NCBI GenBank assembly: GCA_002308575.1
Contig: DBVY01000024.1
Span: 18,460 to 50,979, forward strand
DNA length: 32,520 bases
Direction of reading: 5' to 3'
Source of the DNA: Christensenella sp. UBA1252
GTDB lineage: Bacteria; Bacillota; Clostridia; Christensenellales; CAG-1252
In this document: positions 21,754 through 30,753 of the stretch, in pieces
How the letters are laid out: every line of letters begins with the position of its first letter
Position numbering within the stretch: the stretch's first letter is position 1
The notes under the pieces: generated by a model
Told to the model about the DNA's origin: nothing
The model's input: only the letters and a program-made list of their open reading frames with translations
Databases searched by the model: none
Program-made: the position numbers and the translations under genes

Positions 21754-24700
21754 TTAAATCATATCCGGCTCGTCGCTATCCTTCTTTTCCTCTTCGAGAT
21801 CATCCGTGAAGAAGTTGCTGCTCTTTGCGATCACAAGCTCGTCATTCGAAGACGAATTCGACTCGGTGGACGAAGCGGAAGAAGCGGGAATCGAAATCTC
21901 ATCGCTCGCGGAGCCGTTCTCGTTATACGGCGTTACGGCGGTGGCTTCTACGCTTACGTCGAAATCATCGTCCAAGAACAAATCATCCGCATAGGAACGC
22001 GTAGGCGCATAGGCGGAGTTTCTTGTGCCGGAAGGCGTAAACGCCATCGGGCGGAACCCTTTCGGTTGGTTCTTACCACCCTTCTTCTTGTCGTCTTTGC
22101 CCTTCTTACCGGTGTCTTTCTTGCCACCCTTACCTTTACCTTTCTTCTTATCGTCCTTCTTCGCTTCGGGCTTCTTTTCGTCCTTACCCGTTTCTTCTTT
22201 CTTCATTTCGGCTGCGCCTGCCGCCGCTCCGTCACTATCCGAAGCAAAGAGATCGTCCGTCGAGGCGGCACTCTCTTCTTCCGCGGGAGCAAACGATTCG
22301 GATTTCCCTTTCTTGCCCTTCTTAAAGCTATCGGGCGTAAACATAGCCGTACCTCTTCTCTTGGGCTTCTCCTTGGCCGACGCGGGTTCTTCTTCAACCG
22401 ACGATTCTCCGCTTTCGATCTCGGAAGCGGAAGAAGCGAACAAGTCGTCCGTGTTCTCCTCGATCGTCGTATCCTCACCCGAAGTTTCGGGCTTCTCTTC
22501 CTCGGCAGGCGCTATATTGGTATCGGAGAACAAATCGTCATCCAACCCGCCGCCCGCATCGGACATCCCGGACGAATTTCCACCGTAAGAGCGCGGCATG
22601 GCAACCGAAACGAATCCGTATCCGGGTCTTCTGTGCCCTTTTGCTTTGCGCACGGAAGGTCCTTTTGCCCTCTGCTTCTCTTGTTGTACTTTGAGGATCT
22701 TCGAGATCAAGACCGCCAAATAGTAGATTAAAACGCCCGCCGCGATACAAACGGCGCCCCAAACGATATAGAACCATTCTTCCGCCTGCGCGACCGCGAC
22801 GTAATAAGCGCCGTTATCTTTATAAATAAGCGTCGCACCCGACTGCGTCAGCGAAAAGGCTCTCGGATTCTTTTCCGCATACATCGCAACCGCAACGAAG
22901 CCGTCGCCGCGCAACGTAGCATCCAACGGCAAGGTGATCTTAACTCTGCGATCGGGTTGTTCTCCGTTTGCCGTATCGAGTTTATAGAAGCGCGCCGATT
23001 TATACAACATAATGCCCGCGAAAATGTATTTATTCTTCTTATACATCTCGTCGGATTTCGGAAGCAGCGTCGCCGTAACGACGTTTTGGAGATAGATCAT
23101 CGTGATCGTTCCGGGAGCGATCGTAATCTTAAAGTTCGGATCTTCTTGAACCTCACCGATGATGATCGGCGTTACGGGATTTTCGCCGTCATCGAATTTC
23201 ATTTCGGGAATACCGAATTGAACTTTCAACGTTGAAAGTACGGTCGAAGACAGGCGCGTGCCGTTTGCATTCATATACTTCAAAACGGGAATTACGTCGC
23301 GCCCCGTATTCTCAAACGTCGCGTCTTCAACGGTAACGGTGATCGGTCTTGGGAGGATCGTAAACATCGTGTCGCCGTAAGTAACGCCTCTGACATTAAA
23401 ATCAAAGTAAACGCTGACGTCCACGCCCGAATCGGTCACGATAAAGGATTTTGCCGTATTATCGACGTAAACGCGATACGTACCCACGTCTTCTCCCGCT
23501 TCTCTTCCGATCGAGCTTGCTGTGGAGAGCGTTAACTTCCCGAGCTTATCTTTTTCGATCTTTTCGATCGTAAAGGCAATGATCGGGTTCGTGTCGCCGT
23601 AATACTTCGTCAAGGTCGCGTTTTCCGCCATTCGAACGGTAAGCGCGACTTTTTCAACGGTATACCTTGCCGCATCGTTGAAAAGAATGTCGTAATTGGA
23701 GGATACGTTTTTGCCGGAAGCATTGACGACGATGATCGAACCTATCGTGATTTTGAACACAAGCGGATCTTCGGTAGGTTCGGAACCGAGCTTACCGCTG
23801 AGGCGATCGCCCGCGCCCGGATTCGTTACGAAATCGGCCGTAATATTTCTGTTGCCGTGATCGCGGTCAAGCACGTTGATCGAAAAACGATCGAAGCCTG
23901 TCGTATAGGGAGCCGTTTGATCGTTCGGGGAAACGGTAATGCGCCTCTTGCGGATCTCGAAGGTTCCCGTTTTAAGCGTGATATGATAGTTTGCGCTGAC
24001 GTCGTCGCCCGCGCCGTTTTTGATCGTAACCGAAGAAAGACTGACGCGATAAACGCCCGCGTTTTCGCCTTGATCTCTCTTGGGCGATCCGACGATCACG
24101 TCGTTATAGATCAACGTTCCGTCCGCAACGTCCGCAATGATCGCAGGATCCGCTTCGCCGTACAGCTTATATTGCCCTTCTTTAACGGCGATCGTGACCA
24201 TACGCTCGCGAATTCGATATCCGGCAACCGTCAATTTGATTTCGAACAGATCGGAAAGCCCGAACGTTTCCGCATCCAACGTAACGGTTTCCGCCGTGGC
24301 GTCGTTTAAGGTCAAAGTACCGATCGTGATCGGATACCAACCGACCGTGCTTCCCTTTTGGCGCGTCAGTTCGCCGAGGAGGAAATTCGACCGATTCACT
24401 TTCGGGAAGACCGCGGAAAGCGTGTCCTCGTCGAACGTAACGTCGTAATTGATAATGCTTTCGACCGCAAACGGATTATAATCGCGCGTGATATCAACGG
24501 GGGTAACTGTCACGGAACTCTTGAAAATGTTCGCGCGGAACGTGTCGAATTCCAGCTCGTAAAATTCATCGGCTCCCGTGGAAAGCGCGTAATAGGACGA
24601 AACGTTGATCGCAACGTTTTCGCCCGGGATCTTCTTTACGAACGCGCCCGCCATTTCGCCTACGAACGTGTACGGGAACACACCGTTAACTTTCACGAGT

Positions 24701-27700
24701 TCTCCGAGCTTAACGCCATCTTCCGTCTTAACGGAGATCGTAGGAAGCCCGACGAATTCCGCCGCATACGTGTTATCGAATTCTTTATCGCTGACGGAAA
24801 TTCCTCCTATCTTCAAAACCGCTTTATGAATGTCAAAGGCGACCTTCGGCGTCGTTACGGACGCATAAACGCCGGCAGCTTGAGAAAAAGTCGTCAGATT
24901 TGCGGGTAACAACTGCACTTCGACGCTGTTCGCTTCAATCTTATAATCGTAAAGATTTTTCAGGAAAACAACTTCCGCCGCATAGGAACCGGGAAGCGTC
25001 GGCGCGCCGTCGATCGCATGATACACGCCGTCTTCAAGTTCGTAATAGAAAATGCGATAGTGCGTGTCATACGTCAACATAACGAGGCAATCCTTTCCTT
25101 CCGCCGTAACGGTAAAAGAAGGATCGAAGACCTTTGCCGTTCCGTCGTAATACAAGGACGCAGGCGCATTCAAACGCACGGTCATAAGCCTTTGCGCAAA
25201 GATCTCAAATTCGTACTCGATCGCGTCGTTCGCCGAGATATACAAGGCGTTTTGCGGCTCGTATTCGCCCGAGTACGCGTCTACGCGATACGCCGTATTA
25301 TCCGCCAAGAATTTCAATTTAACGCGATAATTTCCGACCGCAGAGGGCGCTTCGGACGTTTCCGCCCCGCCTTCCGGAATATAACTGATCGAATAATCGA
25401 CACCCGCGACGAAATCTACGGTCGCGAAATTATTGACGAACGTTGCGCCGATGACTTTCGCCGCTCCGTCGAACGCGAAAGTTACGGGCATATCGAAAAG
25501 CACATCGATCTTCGTTTGATCTTTGATTCGGAAAATGAAGTCAACGTATGAACCTTCTTCGATCGCCTCCCCCTCCATATCCGCGCCGAGAATGGTCTTT
25601 CCGTTCATAAACGTATAACGCGATTCGGTCAGATAGGTGTCAGAAACGCCGTTCGGATCGATCACGATCCTCGCGACGTAATAACTCTTTTGCGTGGGTT
25701 TCGTTTCGCTGCCCGATCCGCTGACGACGCCTTGATAATCCGACGTATAATACATAATCTTGTAGTCGCCGTTAAACGAAGAAGTAACGTTCGTCGAATA
25801 CGAAGACGTTGAAGAATTATAAGCGTAAAACGCGATCGAAGAAACGCCTTTCTGCGCCGTCGTGTAATAAAGATCGGCGTCAAACGTGACCTCCGTCTTG
25901 ACCTCGGCGGGGATCACGCTGTAAATCACGTTCGCTCGCGATTCCCACATATAGGAAGGCGTGACCGTCGTTTCGTCATCACCTACGGAACAAGTGGAAG
26001 AGATCGCGACGCTCGCGTTTCCGGTGGAAACCTCGTGACGATAGGCGCCCGTTTTGACCGGAGAAGCCGCCGTCAGATAATTGACGCCGTCCGTTGAAGA
26101 ATAATAGGCGCTCGAAATCGAAAGCGCAACGCCGAGCGTTGAGAACTGACTTGCGGTTTTATAACCCGCGTCGATATACCGCCCGTTCAGCGCGCGGAAA
26201 GTCAGCGAAGGAGCGACCGCGGATCCTTTGTACATCGCGCGGTACGAAAGCGGCACGGTAAATTTAACGTCGATCGAGATCTTTTGAACGGTAAAGGGAA
26301 GCGTTGCACCGACGAGTTTCAAACTGCCGGAACGATCGTCCGTAAGCGTGGATTTGACGAGATAATCCCCCGCCGCGGCATAAGGCGCCGTGCGATAAAT
26401 CGGAGTTTCCGCAGCCGGCGCATATTGTTGCGAAAAAGCCAATTCCAAGGGGCGGGTATCCGCCGTCATTAACACCGAGTATTCTTTATTCACCCCGTCG
26501 AACACGAGATCGAACGAAGAATCCTTCAACGTATACGCGACGGCGATCTCTTTCGGCGTTACGGTAAAGAACGAACTTGCGTAACCGCCGCAAACGAGTC
26601 CTTTTAAACTATCCGATTTCAAGAAGGTTACGATACACCGATAATCCCCCGCAAGCACAGGATGTCCGCAAGGCAAATAGGAAGAAGAACCCGCGTTATA
26701 CTTGTAATAAGAAACCTGATACTCCGACAATTCGGAAAGGACGATCGGAGTCGCACCGTTATAAAAGCTCAAAATCGGGTCTTTAATACCGGCGTCATAG
26801 GTCAAATCGATCGACGCGGTAGAAACGTTGCCCCACGCCGTTGATCCGGCGATCGAAAGCACAAATACGGACGCATCGCCCGATTTAACGTTATAAACGG
26901 GCAAAGCGACGCCGTACGTTGCGACGACGAGATAGTCGCCCGGATCGGACGGAGCGCCGACATGCGGACGGTAGGTCGCACCTGTTTTAACATAATAGGA
27001 AACGGTGTAATCCGTTCCGAGCAAAAGCGCTTGCGCCACACCGGTAACCTGATCGGAAAAAGCAAACGCATCGTCCGCATAGGAAACGGACAAACCTCTG
27101 TATTTAAGTTCGTACGGACCGCGATAAACATCTCCGACCGAAACTCCAAGAGAAGGAACCGCCGTGTTAAAGGTTGCCGCGAAGAAATAGGATCCAACCT
27201 GCGAAGGCGCAGAGGACCCGATCAACGTTCCGTTTACATCGTAATAAGAAAGCGTATATGCGCCTTCGACCGTCGAAGCAACGTCCTCCCCTTGCGCGAA
27301 AAAAAGCAAGGAAGGGACCACAGCGGAACCCGTAAAATAATTTACCCCGCCGTTCGCCGCCGTTACGGTAAGCGTTCCGTTCGAAATGATCTGGAACTCT
27401 TTGGTTATAACCGTCGCGGACTCAATGTTGTAATCGGCAGTCACGCGCGCATACGAAGAAAAAGTTACGAGGACGCGATACCGCCCCGCCCCGCTCGGAT
27501 ATACGCCCGATCCGAGATCTTGCCAAGAATCGAGAACGGTATTGAACATTTTATACGTCACGGAATACTTTCTCTCGCCGCCCGCGGTATAAACCGAAGT
27601 GATAAGGTTGGAAGAGAGATCGTAAAAAACGGGAGAAAGCTGGATCGAGCCGCCGCCCGCGTTCATAATCGCATATTCAAGAAGATTCGACTCGTCGTTA

Positions 27701-28824
27701 TTGATTCGATACGAAACGGTGTATGGAACGGGCTTAACGACGAACGGAAGTTCCACGTAATCCCCTGCTTCCACTCCGTATGATGCGGACGCCGCGGTAA
27801 ACGTTACGCGATATTTATAAGCCCCCACGTCGACAGGCGTATAACTGATCGCACCGTTGCCCGATTGCTTTACCCGCCCCGTTTCCGCGTTTCCGCCCGC
27901 GGCGGAAGGCGCGATGACCTTGGTTTCATACGTTCCGACGGAAGCAAGCTTCGTTTTGGAATCATCGGATAAAGTAACGGCGGTCGTTGCGTCCGCATAC
28001 ATGGAATCGACCGTCAAAGAAAGACTTAGCGACGCGCGCGTTACCGTAAATTCACGATAAAACAAACGATTGCCCGATCCGTCCGTGGTCAGCGAGGTCG
28101 GCGCGATGGTTTTCGAGAGATTGACGCCCGACGCAATGCTTGCGACCAAGCGATAAGTTCCGACGTCGGCGCAAGTCGCAGTAGCGACGTAAGAAGAGGA
28201 TCCGCGATTATAGTATTGAACGGAAAGGGTGTACTGCGAACCGAGCGTCAGCGTCTGCCCTTCGAGAAGAAGGCTCGCACCCGACGTCACGGCGGAATAA
28301 TAATCGGTGTGGGTATCGTCCAAAACGAGCTCGTTCACACCGTCCAACGCCGTGCAGAAAAGCGAAAGGTTCTCGTTCACGATCGAGTATTTACTCTCTC
28401 CGATCACAACGCCGTGAGAAATGACAAGAGGGTTGACCGCGGTGTTTTTATAGCCGTTCATCGTGTCTTCCGCTACGACTTTGACAAAATACGTTCCGGG
28501 ATCGATCGGCGCGGAACCGAGCGCATGACGATCGGCATCAAAATACTTCAAAACAAAATTGGAACGACGCGTTGCGTCCGTGTCTTTCGTCCAAACGGAT
28601 GCGTCGGAACTTTGATAAAGCAAAAAGTCAAGGGCAGGCGCGGATCCCGTATAAAGGATCGAAGCGGGAATTCTTTCTCCTCCGAACGTTACGTCCGCTT
28701 CCAGATAGACGACGGGCTCCGCATACGCCGTCAAAAGAAGCGGAGCGGAAGCCAAAACCGAGAGCGAAATTAACAAGACTATAAATAATATGTAAAGGTG
28801 ATTTTTGTTACGTATCGCGCGCAT
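21754..28824 (-). CDS. Giant Ig/MBG-repeat surface protein with membrane anchor and DDLF-repeat cytoplasmic tail
   Basis: The function is unknown. The 2356-residue protein has a signal peptide probably cleaved after LTAYA (about residue 35). Residues about 36-1335 hold roughly 12 divergent Ig-like repeats of about 100 aa, each with a 'YxVSYY' strand and an 'APxxxGxYxVxVTF' strand. About 1336-1915 holds five or so MBG/YDG-like domains (ITVTV-type starts, YGDTNP, YGEADP, VSANYHI). A membrane-proximal domain follows, then one helix (about 2014-2044) and a 312-residue tail. The tail contains four DDLF motifs (starting near 2096, 2126, 2190 and 2280), a lysine-rich belt (about 2207-2255) and a Ser-rich acidic end. 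There is no LPXTG. By topology the tail should be cytoplasmic. It likely acts in adhesion or as an envelope scaffold. The start ATG follows AGGGG 6 bp upstream. It lies 45 bp behind an unknown membrane-protein gene. Confidence 0.85.
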   Translation of the reverse strand: MRAIRNKNHLYILFIVLLISLSVLASAPLLLTAYAEPVVYLEADVTFGGERIPASILYTGSAPALDFLLYQSSDASVWTKDTDATRRSNFVLKYFDADRHALGSAPIDPGTYFVKVVAEDTMNGYKNTAVNPLVISHGVVIGESKYSIVNENLSLFCTALDGVNELVLDDTHTDYYSAVTSGASLLLEGQTLTLGSQYTLSVQYYNRGSSSYVATATCADVGTYRLVASIASGVNLSKTIAPTSLTTDGSGNRLFYREFTVTRASLSLSLTVDSMYADATTAVTLSDDSKTKLASVGTYETKVIAPSAAGGNAETGRVKQSGNGAISYTPVDVGAYKYRVTFTAASASYGVEAGDYVELPFVVKPVPYTVSYRINNDESNLLEYAIMNAGGGSIQLSPVFYDLSSNLITSVYTAGGERKYSVTYKMFNTVLDSWQDLGSGVYPSGAGRYRVLVTFSSYARVTADYNIESATVITKEFQIISNGTLTVTAANGGVNYFTGSAVVPSLLFFAQGEDVASTVEGAYTLSYYDVNGTLIGSSAPSQVGSYFFAATFNTAVPSLGVSVGDVYRGPYELKYRGLSVSYADDAFAFSDQVTGVAQALLLGTDYTVSYYVKTGATYRPHVGAPSDPGDYLVVATYGVALPVYNVKSGDASVFVLSIAGSTAWGNVSTASIDLTYDAGIKDPILSFYNGATPIVLSELSEYQVSYYKYNAGSSSYLPCGHPVLAGDYRCIVTFLKSDSLKGLVCGGYASSFFTVTPKEIAVAYTLKDSSFDLVFDGVNKEYSVLMTADTRPLELAFSQQYAPAAETPIYRTAPYAAAGDYLVKSTLTDDRSGSLKLVGATLPFTVQKISIDVKFTVPLSYRAMYKGSAVAPSLTFRALNGRYIDAGYKTASQFSTLGVALSISSAYYSSTDGVNYLTAASPVKTGAYRHEVSTGNASVAISSTCSVGDDETTVTPSYMWESRANVIYSVIPAEVKTEVTFDADLYYTTAQKGVSSIAFYAYNSSTSSYSTNVTSSFNGDYKIMYYTSDYQGVVSGSGSETKPTQKSYYVARIVIDPNGVSDTYLTESRYTFMNGKTILGADMEGEAIEEGSYVDFIFRIKDQTKIDVLFDMPVTFAFDGAAKVIGATFVNNFATVDFVAGVDYSISYIPEGGAETSEAPSAVGNYRVKLKFLADNTAYRVDAYSGEYEPQNALYISANDAIEYEFEIFAQRLMTVRLNAPASLYYDGTAKVFDPSFTVTAEGKDCLVMLTYDTHYRIFYYELEDGVYHAIDGAPTLPGSYAAEVVFLKNLYDYKIEANSVEVQLLPANLTTFSQAAGVYASVTTPKVAFDIHKAVLKIGGISVSDKEFDNTYAAEFVGLPTISVKTEDGVKLGELVKVNGVFPYTFVGEMAGAFVKKIPGENVAINVSSYYALSTGADEFYELEFDTFRANIFKSSVTVTPVDITRDYNPFAVESIINYDVTFDEDTLSAVFPKVNRSNFLLGELTRQKGSTVGWYPITIGTLTLNDATAETVTLDAETFGLSDLFEIKLTVAGYRIRERMVTIAVKEGQYKLYGEADPAIIADVADGTLIYNDVIVGSPKRDQGENAGVYRVSLSSVTIKNGAGDDVSANYHITLKTGTFEIRKRRITVSPNDQTAPYTTGFDRFSINVLDRDHGNRNITADFVTNPGAGDRLSGKLGSEPTEDPLVFKITIGSIIVVNASGKNVSSNYDILFNDAARYTVEKVALTVRMAENATLTKYYGDTNPIIAFTIEKIEKDKLGKLTLSTASSIGREAGEDVGTYRVYVDNTAKSFIVTDSGVDVSVYFDFNVRGVTYGDTMFTILPRPITVTVEDATFENTGRDVIPVLKYMNANGTRLSSTVLSTLKVQFGIPEMKFDDGENPVTPIIIGEVQEDPNFKITIAPGTITMIYLQNVVTATLLPKSDEMYKKNKYIFAGIMLYKSARFYKLDTANGEQPDRRVKITLPLDATLRGDGFVAVAMYAEKNPRAFSLTQSGATLIYKDNGAYYVAVAQAEEWFYIVWGAVCIAAGVLIYYLAVLISKILKVQQEKQRAKGPSVRKAKGHRRPGYGFVSVAMPRSYGGNSSGMSDAGGGLDDDLFSDTNIAPAEEEKPETSGEDTTIEENTDDLFASSASEIESGESSVEEEPASAKEKPKRRGTAMFTPDSFKKGKKGKSESFAPAEEESAASTDDLFASDSDGAAAGAAEMKKEETGKDEKKPEAKKDDKKKGKGKGGKKDTGKKGKDDKKKGGKNQPKGFRPMAFTPSGTRNSAYAPTRSYADDLFLDDDFDVSVEATAVTPYNENGSASDEISIPASSASSTESNSSSNDELVIAKSSNFFTDDLEEEKKDSDEPDMI
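21757..22692 (-). other. Segment encoding the low-complexity cytoplasmic tail with DDLF motifs
   Basis: The 312 residues after the membrane helix are predicted to be disordered. The motif appears as LDDDLFSD, TDDLFASS, TDDLFASD and ADDLFLDD, with a partial TDDLEEE near the end. Two 'FTP' sites (MFTPDSF, AFTPSGT) and two APAEEE repeats also recur. The lysine-rich belt lies between the third and fourth DDLF. Confidence 0.75.
24820..28719 (-). repeat. About twelve Ig-like protein repeats in the giant surface protein
   Basis: The repeats run at roughly 100-residue intervals. Recurring pairs include YTLSYYDVNG with APSQVGSYFFAATF, YTVSYYVKTG with APSDPGDYLVVATY, YQVSYYKYNA with PVLAGDYRCIVTF, and YRIFYYELED with APTLPGSYAAEVVF. 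They are diverged at DNA level. Confidence 0.75.
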
Positions 28825-28837
28825 TGTGCACCCCTGT

Positions 28838-28860
28838 AATTATATTTATGCAATATAATT
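28838..28860. repeat. Perfect 9-bp inverted repeat before the giant surface gene
   Basis: AATTATATT and AATATAATT flank the 5-base spacer TATGC, ending 13 bp before the start codon. On the minus strand it contains TATAAT, so it may be an operator over a promoter -10 or an mRNA hairpin near the ribosome-binding site. Confidence 0.5.
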
Positions 28861-28869
28861 CTATCACTT

Positions 28870-29706
28870 TTAGCGCGCGCGTGCAATACTTTCCCCAAAA
28901 AATCCGCCGTTGACGAAAACGTTTTCGAGCGCCTCGCCGAAAAGCGATTGATAATCTTTCTTTCCGAAAGCCGCATTACAACCGAAAATCAAAAGCGCTT
29001 TGGGGAGCGGGAACGATTCGCAAGTTAATTCGATTCCTTCGGAACAAACGCATATTTCCGAATTTTTTATCGAGAACGGTACCGTCAAAACGAAAGTGGC
29101 GGAAGGCGGCAAAAAGCAAATCGAGTATTTCTCGGCAATCTCCGCAAAAGATAACGTGATCACCCCTTTCGTCCTTAAAAATCCTTTTTCGTTCACAAAG
29201 GAAATTTCTTCCAAATTTCCTTTGATCGGAACGTCCGGCGTATAAGACTTTACGATTTCGAAGAAAACGTAAGCGAGTTCGTCGTCCGACAAAGGGGCAT
29301 CGAGAGCCTTCATTCGATCGCGAAACGCAAATCCCTTATAATCCGGGACCCCGTCGTAATGCAGGCAATTCGTTTGAATTTTTTCTTCCAAATCTCTGAC
29401 GAATTCGGGGGAAAAACCGGAATCGAAAACGCGCCGATAGGAGCCGCCGAGAAGCCAGCAAAACGAATCGGAAAATACGTTCTCTTCCGCAACCGATTCC
29501 GCCGATCGATTCTCCTCCATACGATCTCGTTCCGCACGGGAAAATTCCTCGTAAACCATATAAGCAGAGCGACATTCCTCCGTAACAACGAAAGCCGAAG
29601 TGACCGCAGACCTCTCAAAATCCATCACGAAAGAAGGGGAAACAAACAAGGTTGACAGCACGATCCCCAGCGCGATAAACGCAAAAAAAACGAGAAGCGG
29701 CCTCAT
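28870..29706 (-). CDS. Uncharacterised single-helix membrane-anchored protein
   Basis: I do not recognise the family. The 278-residue protein has one N-terminal hydrophobic segment (about 4-24) and a soluble, probably extracytoplasmic remainder. Visible features are an acidic helical stretch (about 45-80, EEFSRAERDRMEENRSAESVAEE), a mixed middle with DYKGFAFRDRMKALDAPLSDDE, and a C-terminal beta-rich part (FVLTVPFSIKNSEICVCSEG). The start is fixed by an ATGA overlap with the upstream hydrolase gene; the frame stays open further upstream but only as a shadow of that gene. The giant surface protein gene follows after 45 bp on the same strand, so a shared operon and a related envelope role are possible. 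Confidence 0.7.
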   Translation of the reverse strand: MRPLLVFFAFIALGIVLSTLFVSPSFVMDFERSAVTSAFVVTEECRSAYMVYEEFSRAERDRMEENRSAESVAEENVFSDSFCWLLGGSYRRVFDSGFSPEFVRDLEEKIQTNCLHYDGVPDYKGFAFRDRMKALDAPLSDDELAYVFFEIVKSYTPDVPIKGNLEEISFVNEKGFLRTKGVITLSFAEIAEKYSICFLPPSATFVLTVPFSIKNSEICVCSEGIELTCESFPLPKALLIFGCNAAFGKKDYQSLFGEALENVFVNGGFFGESIARAR

Positions 29707-30656
29707 GGAACCAAAGCCTCCTTTTTCGGTTCGGCGGGCAACGATTGTTTTGCGTAAACAAATCGAATCAGCGTATCGAAAACGATCTTTCGAGCTTCCC
29801 TTCCTTCGATCGTTTGCAAGAGAGGATAATCGTGAGGCTGATCCTTGCCCTCGTAATACTCGACGCGCACCTTCCCGTTCTTTTTGCAACGTTCGTAAAA
29901 CGCACGTACGCTCGGCAAAAATATTTCGTTTTCTCCGCAAAAAAGAAGGATCTCTTTCCCTTCGAACGAACCGTTCAAGGGGCTCATTTCCGAGCTTGAA
30001 AGAGGCAGATCGTACGCCCATAATTTCGCGATATACCGCAACCGATCGGCGGACAAGAAAACGTCTTTCTTTTGCTCCCCGAAACCGATACCCGTCAATT
30101 CGGCATCCAGCCAAGGAGAGATCGCAACGATCGCGTTCGCCTCCGCTTTTCCTTCGGACATAATCAAACAAAGCGATGCGCCGCTACTGTCGCCGACCAT
30201 GCAAACCCTTCCCTGTTTTTGCAGAAAATGATAGAAATTATTCAAAACGGCATGACAAGCCCGAGCGGTGCAGATCGGAAGTTTCGGATAAATCGGAAAA
30301 AAGACTTTCGAATGGACGTTCTTTGCGATCTCTGCGGCGAACCGTTCTTGCGCTTTTTTATGCGCGTTCATATACCCGCTTCCGTGCAAATACAAAACGG
30401 ACGACCCGCTTTCGACATTTTGAGGAACGAACGTATAATAAACCATTCCGCAATATACGTTCTTATCCACGCGGACGCCTGAAACGCGCGAAGGGATCTT
30501 TTCCCCTTTTTTATATTCGATCGCATTCTTTCTGAGTTTTTTGTAAAAGGCTCTCGGTTTTTGCGGTTTGGACACGCCCGCCAGACGAAAGATCCGTTCG
30601 ATCCATTTGCTTTTTGCGCTCATAGCCGCATTATGGACACATTCGGCTTCCGTCAT
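29703..30656 (-). CDS. Alpha/beta hydrolase of the hormone-sensitive-lipase type
   Basis: The enzyme is probably an esterase acting on short-chain esters or acetylated compounds. The 317-residue protein has LYLHGSGYM (88-96), the oxyanion motif with HGSG in place of the usual HGGG. The nucleophile elbow is GDSSGAS (155-161, Ser157). Candidate acid residues lie in CGENEIFLPS (240-249), and the catalytic His is in QPHDYPLL (His275). SPWLD (180-184) is also family-typical. No signal peptide is seen, so it is likely cytoplasmic. The ribosome-binding site is weak (CGGA), and an ATG 11 codons downstream is an alternative start. It overlaps the next gene by 4 bp. Confidence 0.85.
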   Translation of the reverse strand: MTEAECVHNAAMSAKSKWIERIFRLAGVSKPQKPRAFYKKLRKNAIEYKKGEKIPSRVSGVRVDKNVYCGMVYYTFVPQNVESGSSVLYLHGSGYMNAHKKAQERFAAEIAKNVHSKVFFPIYPKLPICTARACHAVLNNFYHFLQKQGRVCMVGDSSGASLCLIMSEGKAEANAIVAISPWLDAELTGIGFGEQKKDVFLSADRLRYIAKLWAYDLPLSSSEMSPLNGSFEGKEILLFCGENEIFLPSVRAFYERCKKNGKVRVEYYEGKDQPHDYPLLQTIEGREARKIVFDTLIRFVYAKQSLPAEPKKEALVP

Positions 30657-30703
30657 TCCGAAAACGTAGTATTAAACGAAAATAAACGTACTTTATGATT
30701 CTA

Positions 30704-30735
30704 TAAAAAAAATCCGCTTCGAGTTCGAAGCGGAT
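30704..30735 (-). terminator. Terminator after the transketolase genes
   Basis: ATCCGCTTC and GAAGCGGAT form a perfect 9-bp stem, extended by GA/TC, around a short loop, and are followed by eight T on the minus strand. It separates the transketolase pair from the hydrolase operon. Confidence 0.92.
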
Positions 30736-30753
30736 CTCGATTTTGGTTTTAAA

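Noticed and set aside
22060..22206. The lysine-rich coding stretch as a DNA repeat or a frameshifted region.
   Set aside because: The frame is open throughout, flanked by DDLF motifs in the same frame, and the bias is explained by Lys/Gly codons.
21697..22731. A 344-residue plus-strand frame opposite the tail of the giant surface protein.
   Set aside because: It is a shadow of low-complexity codons, with runs of Leu/Phe/Arg mirroring Lys/Glu/Asp, and its start lies inside the hom terminator.
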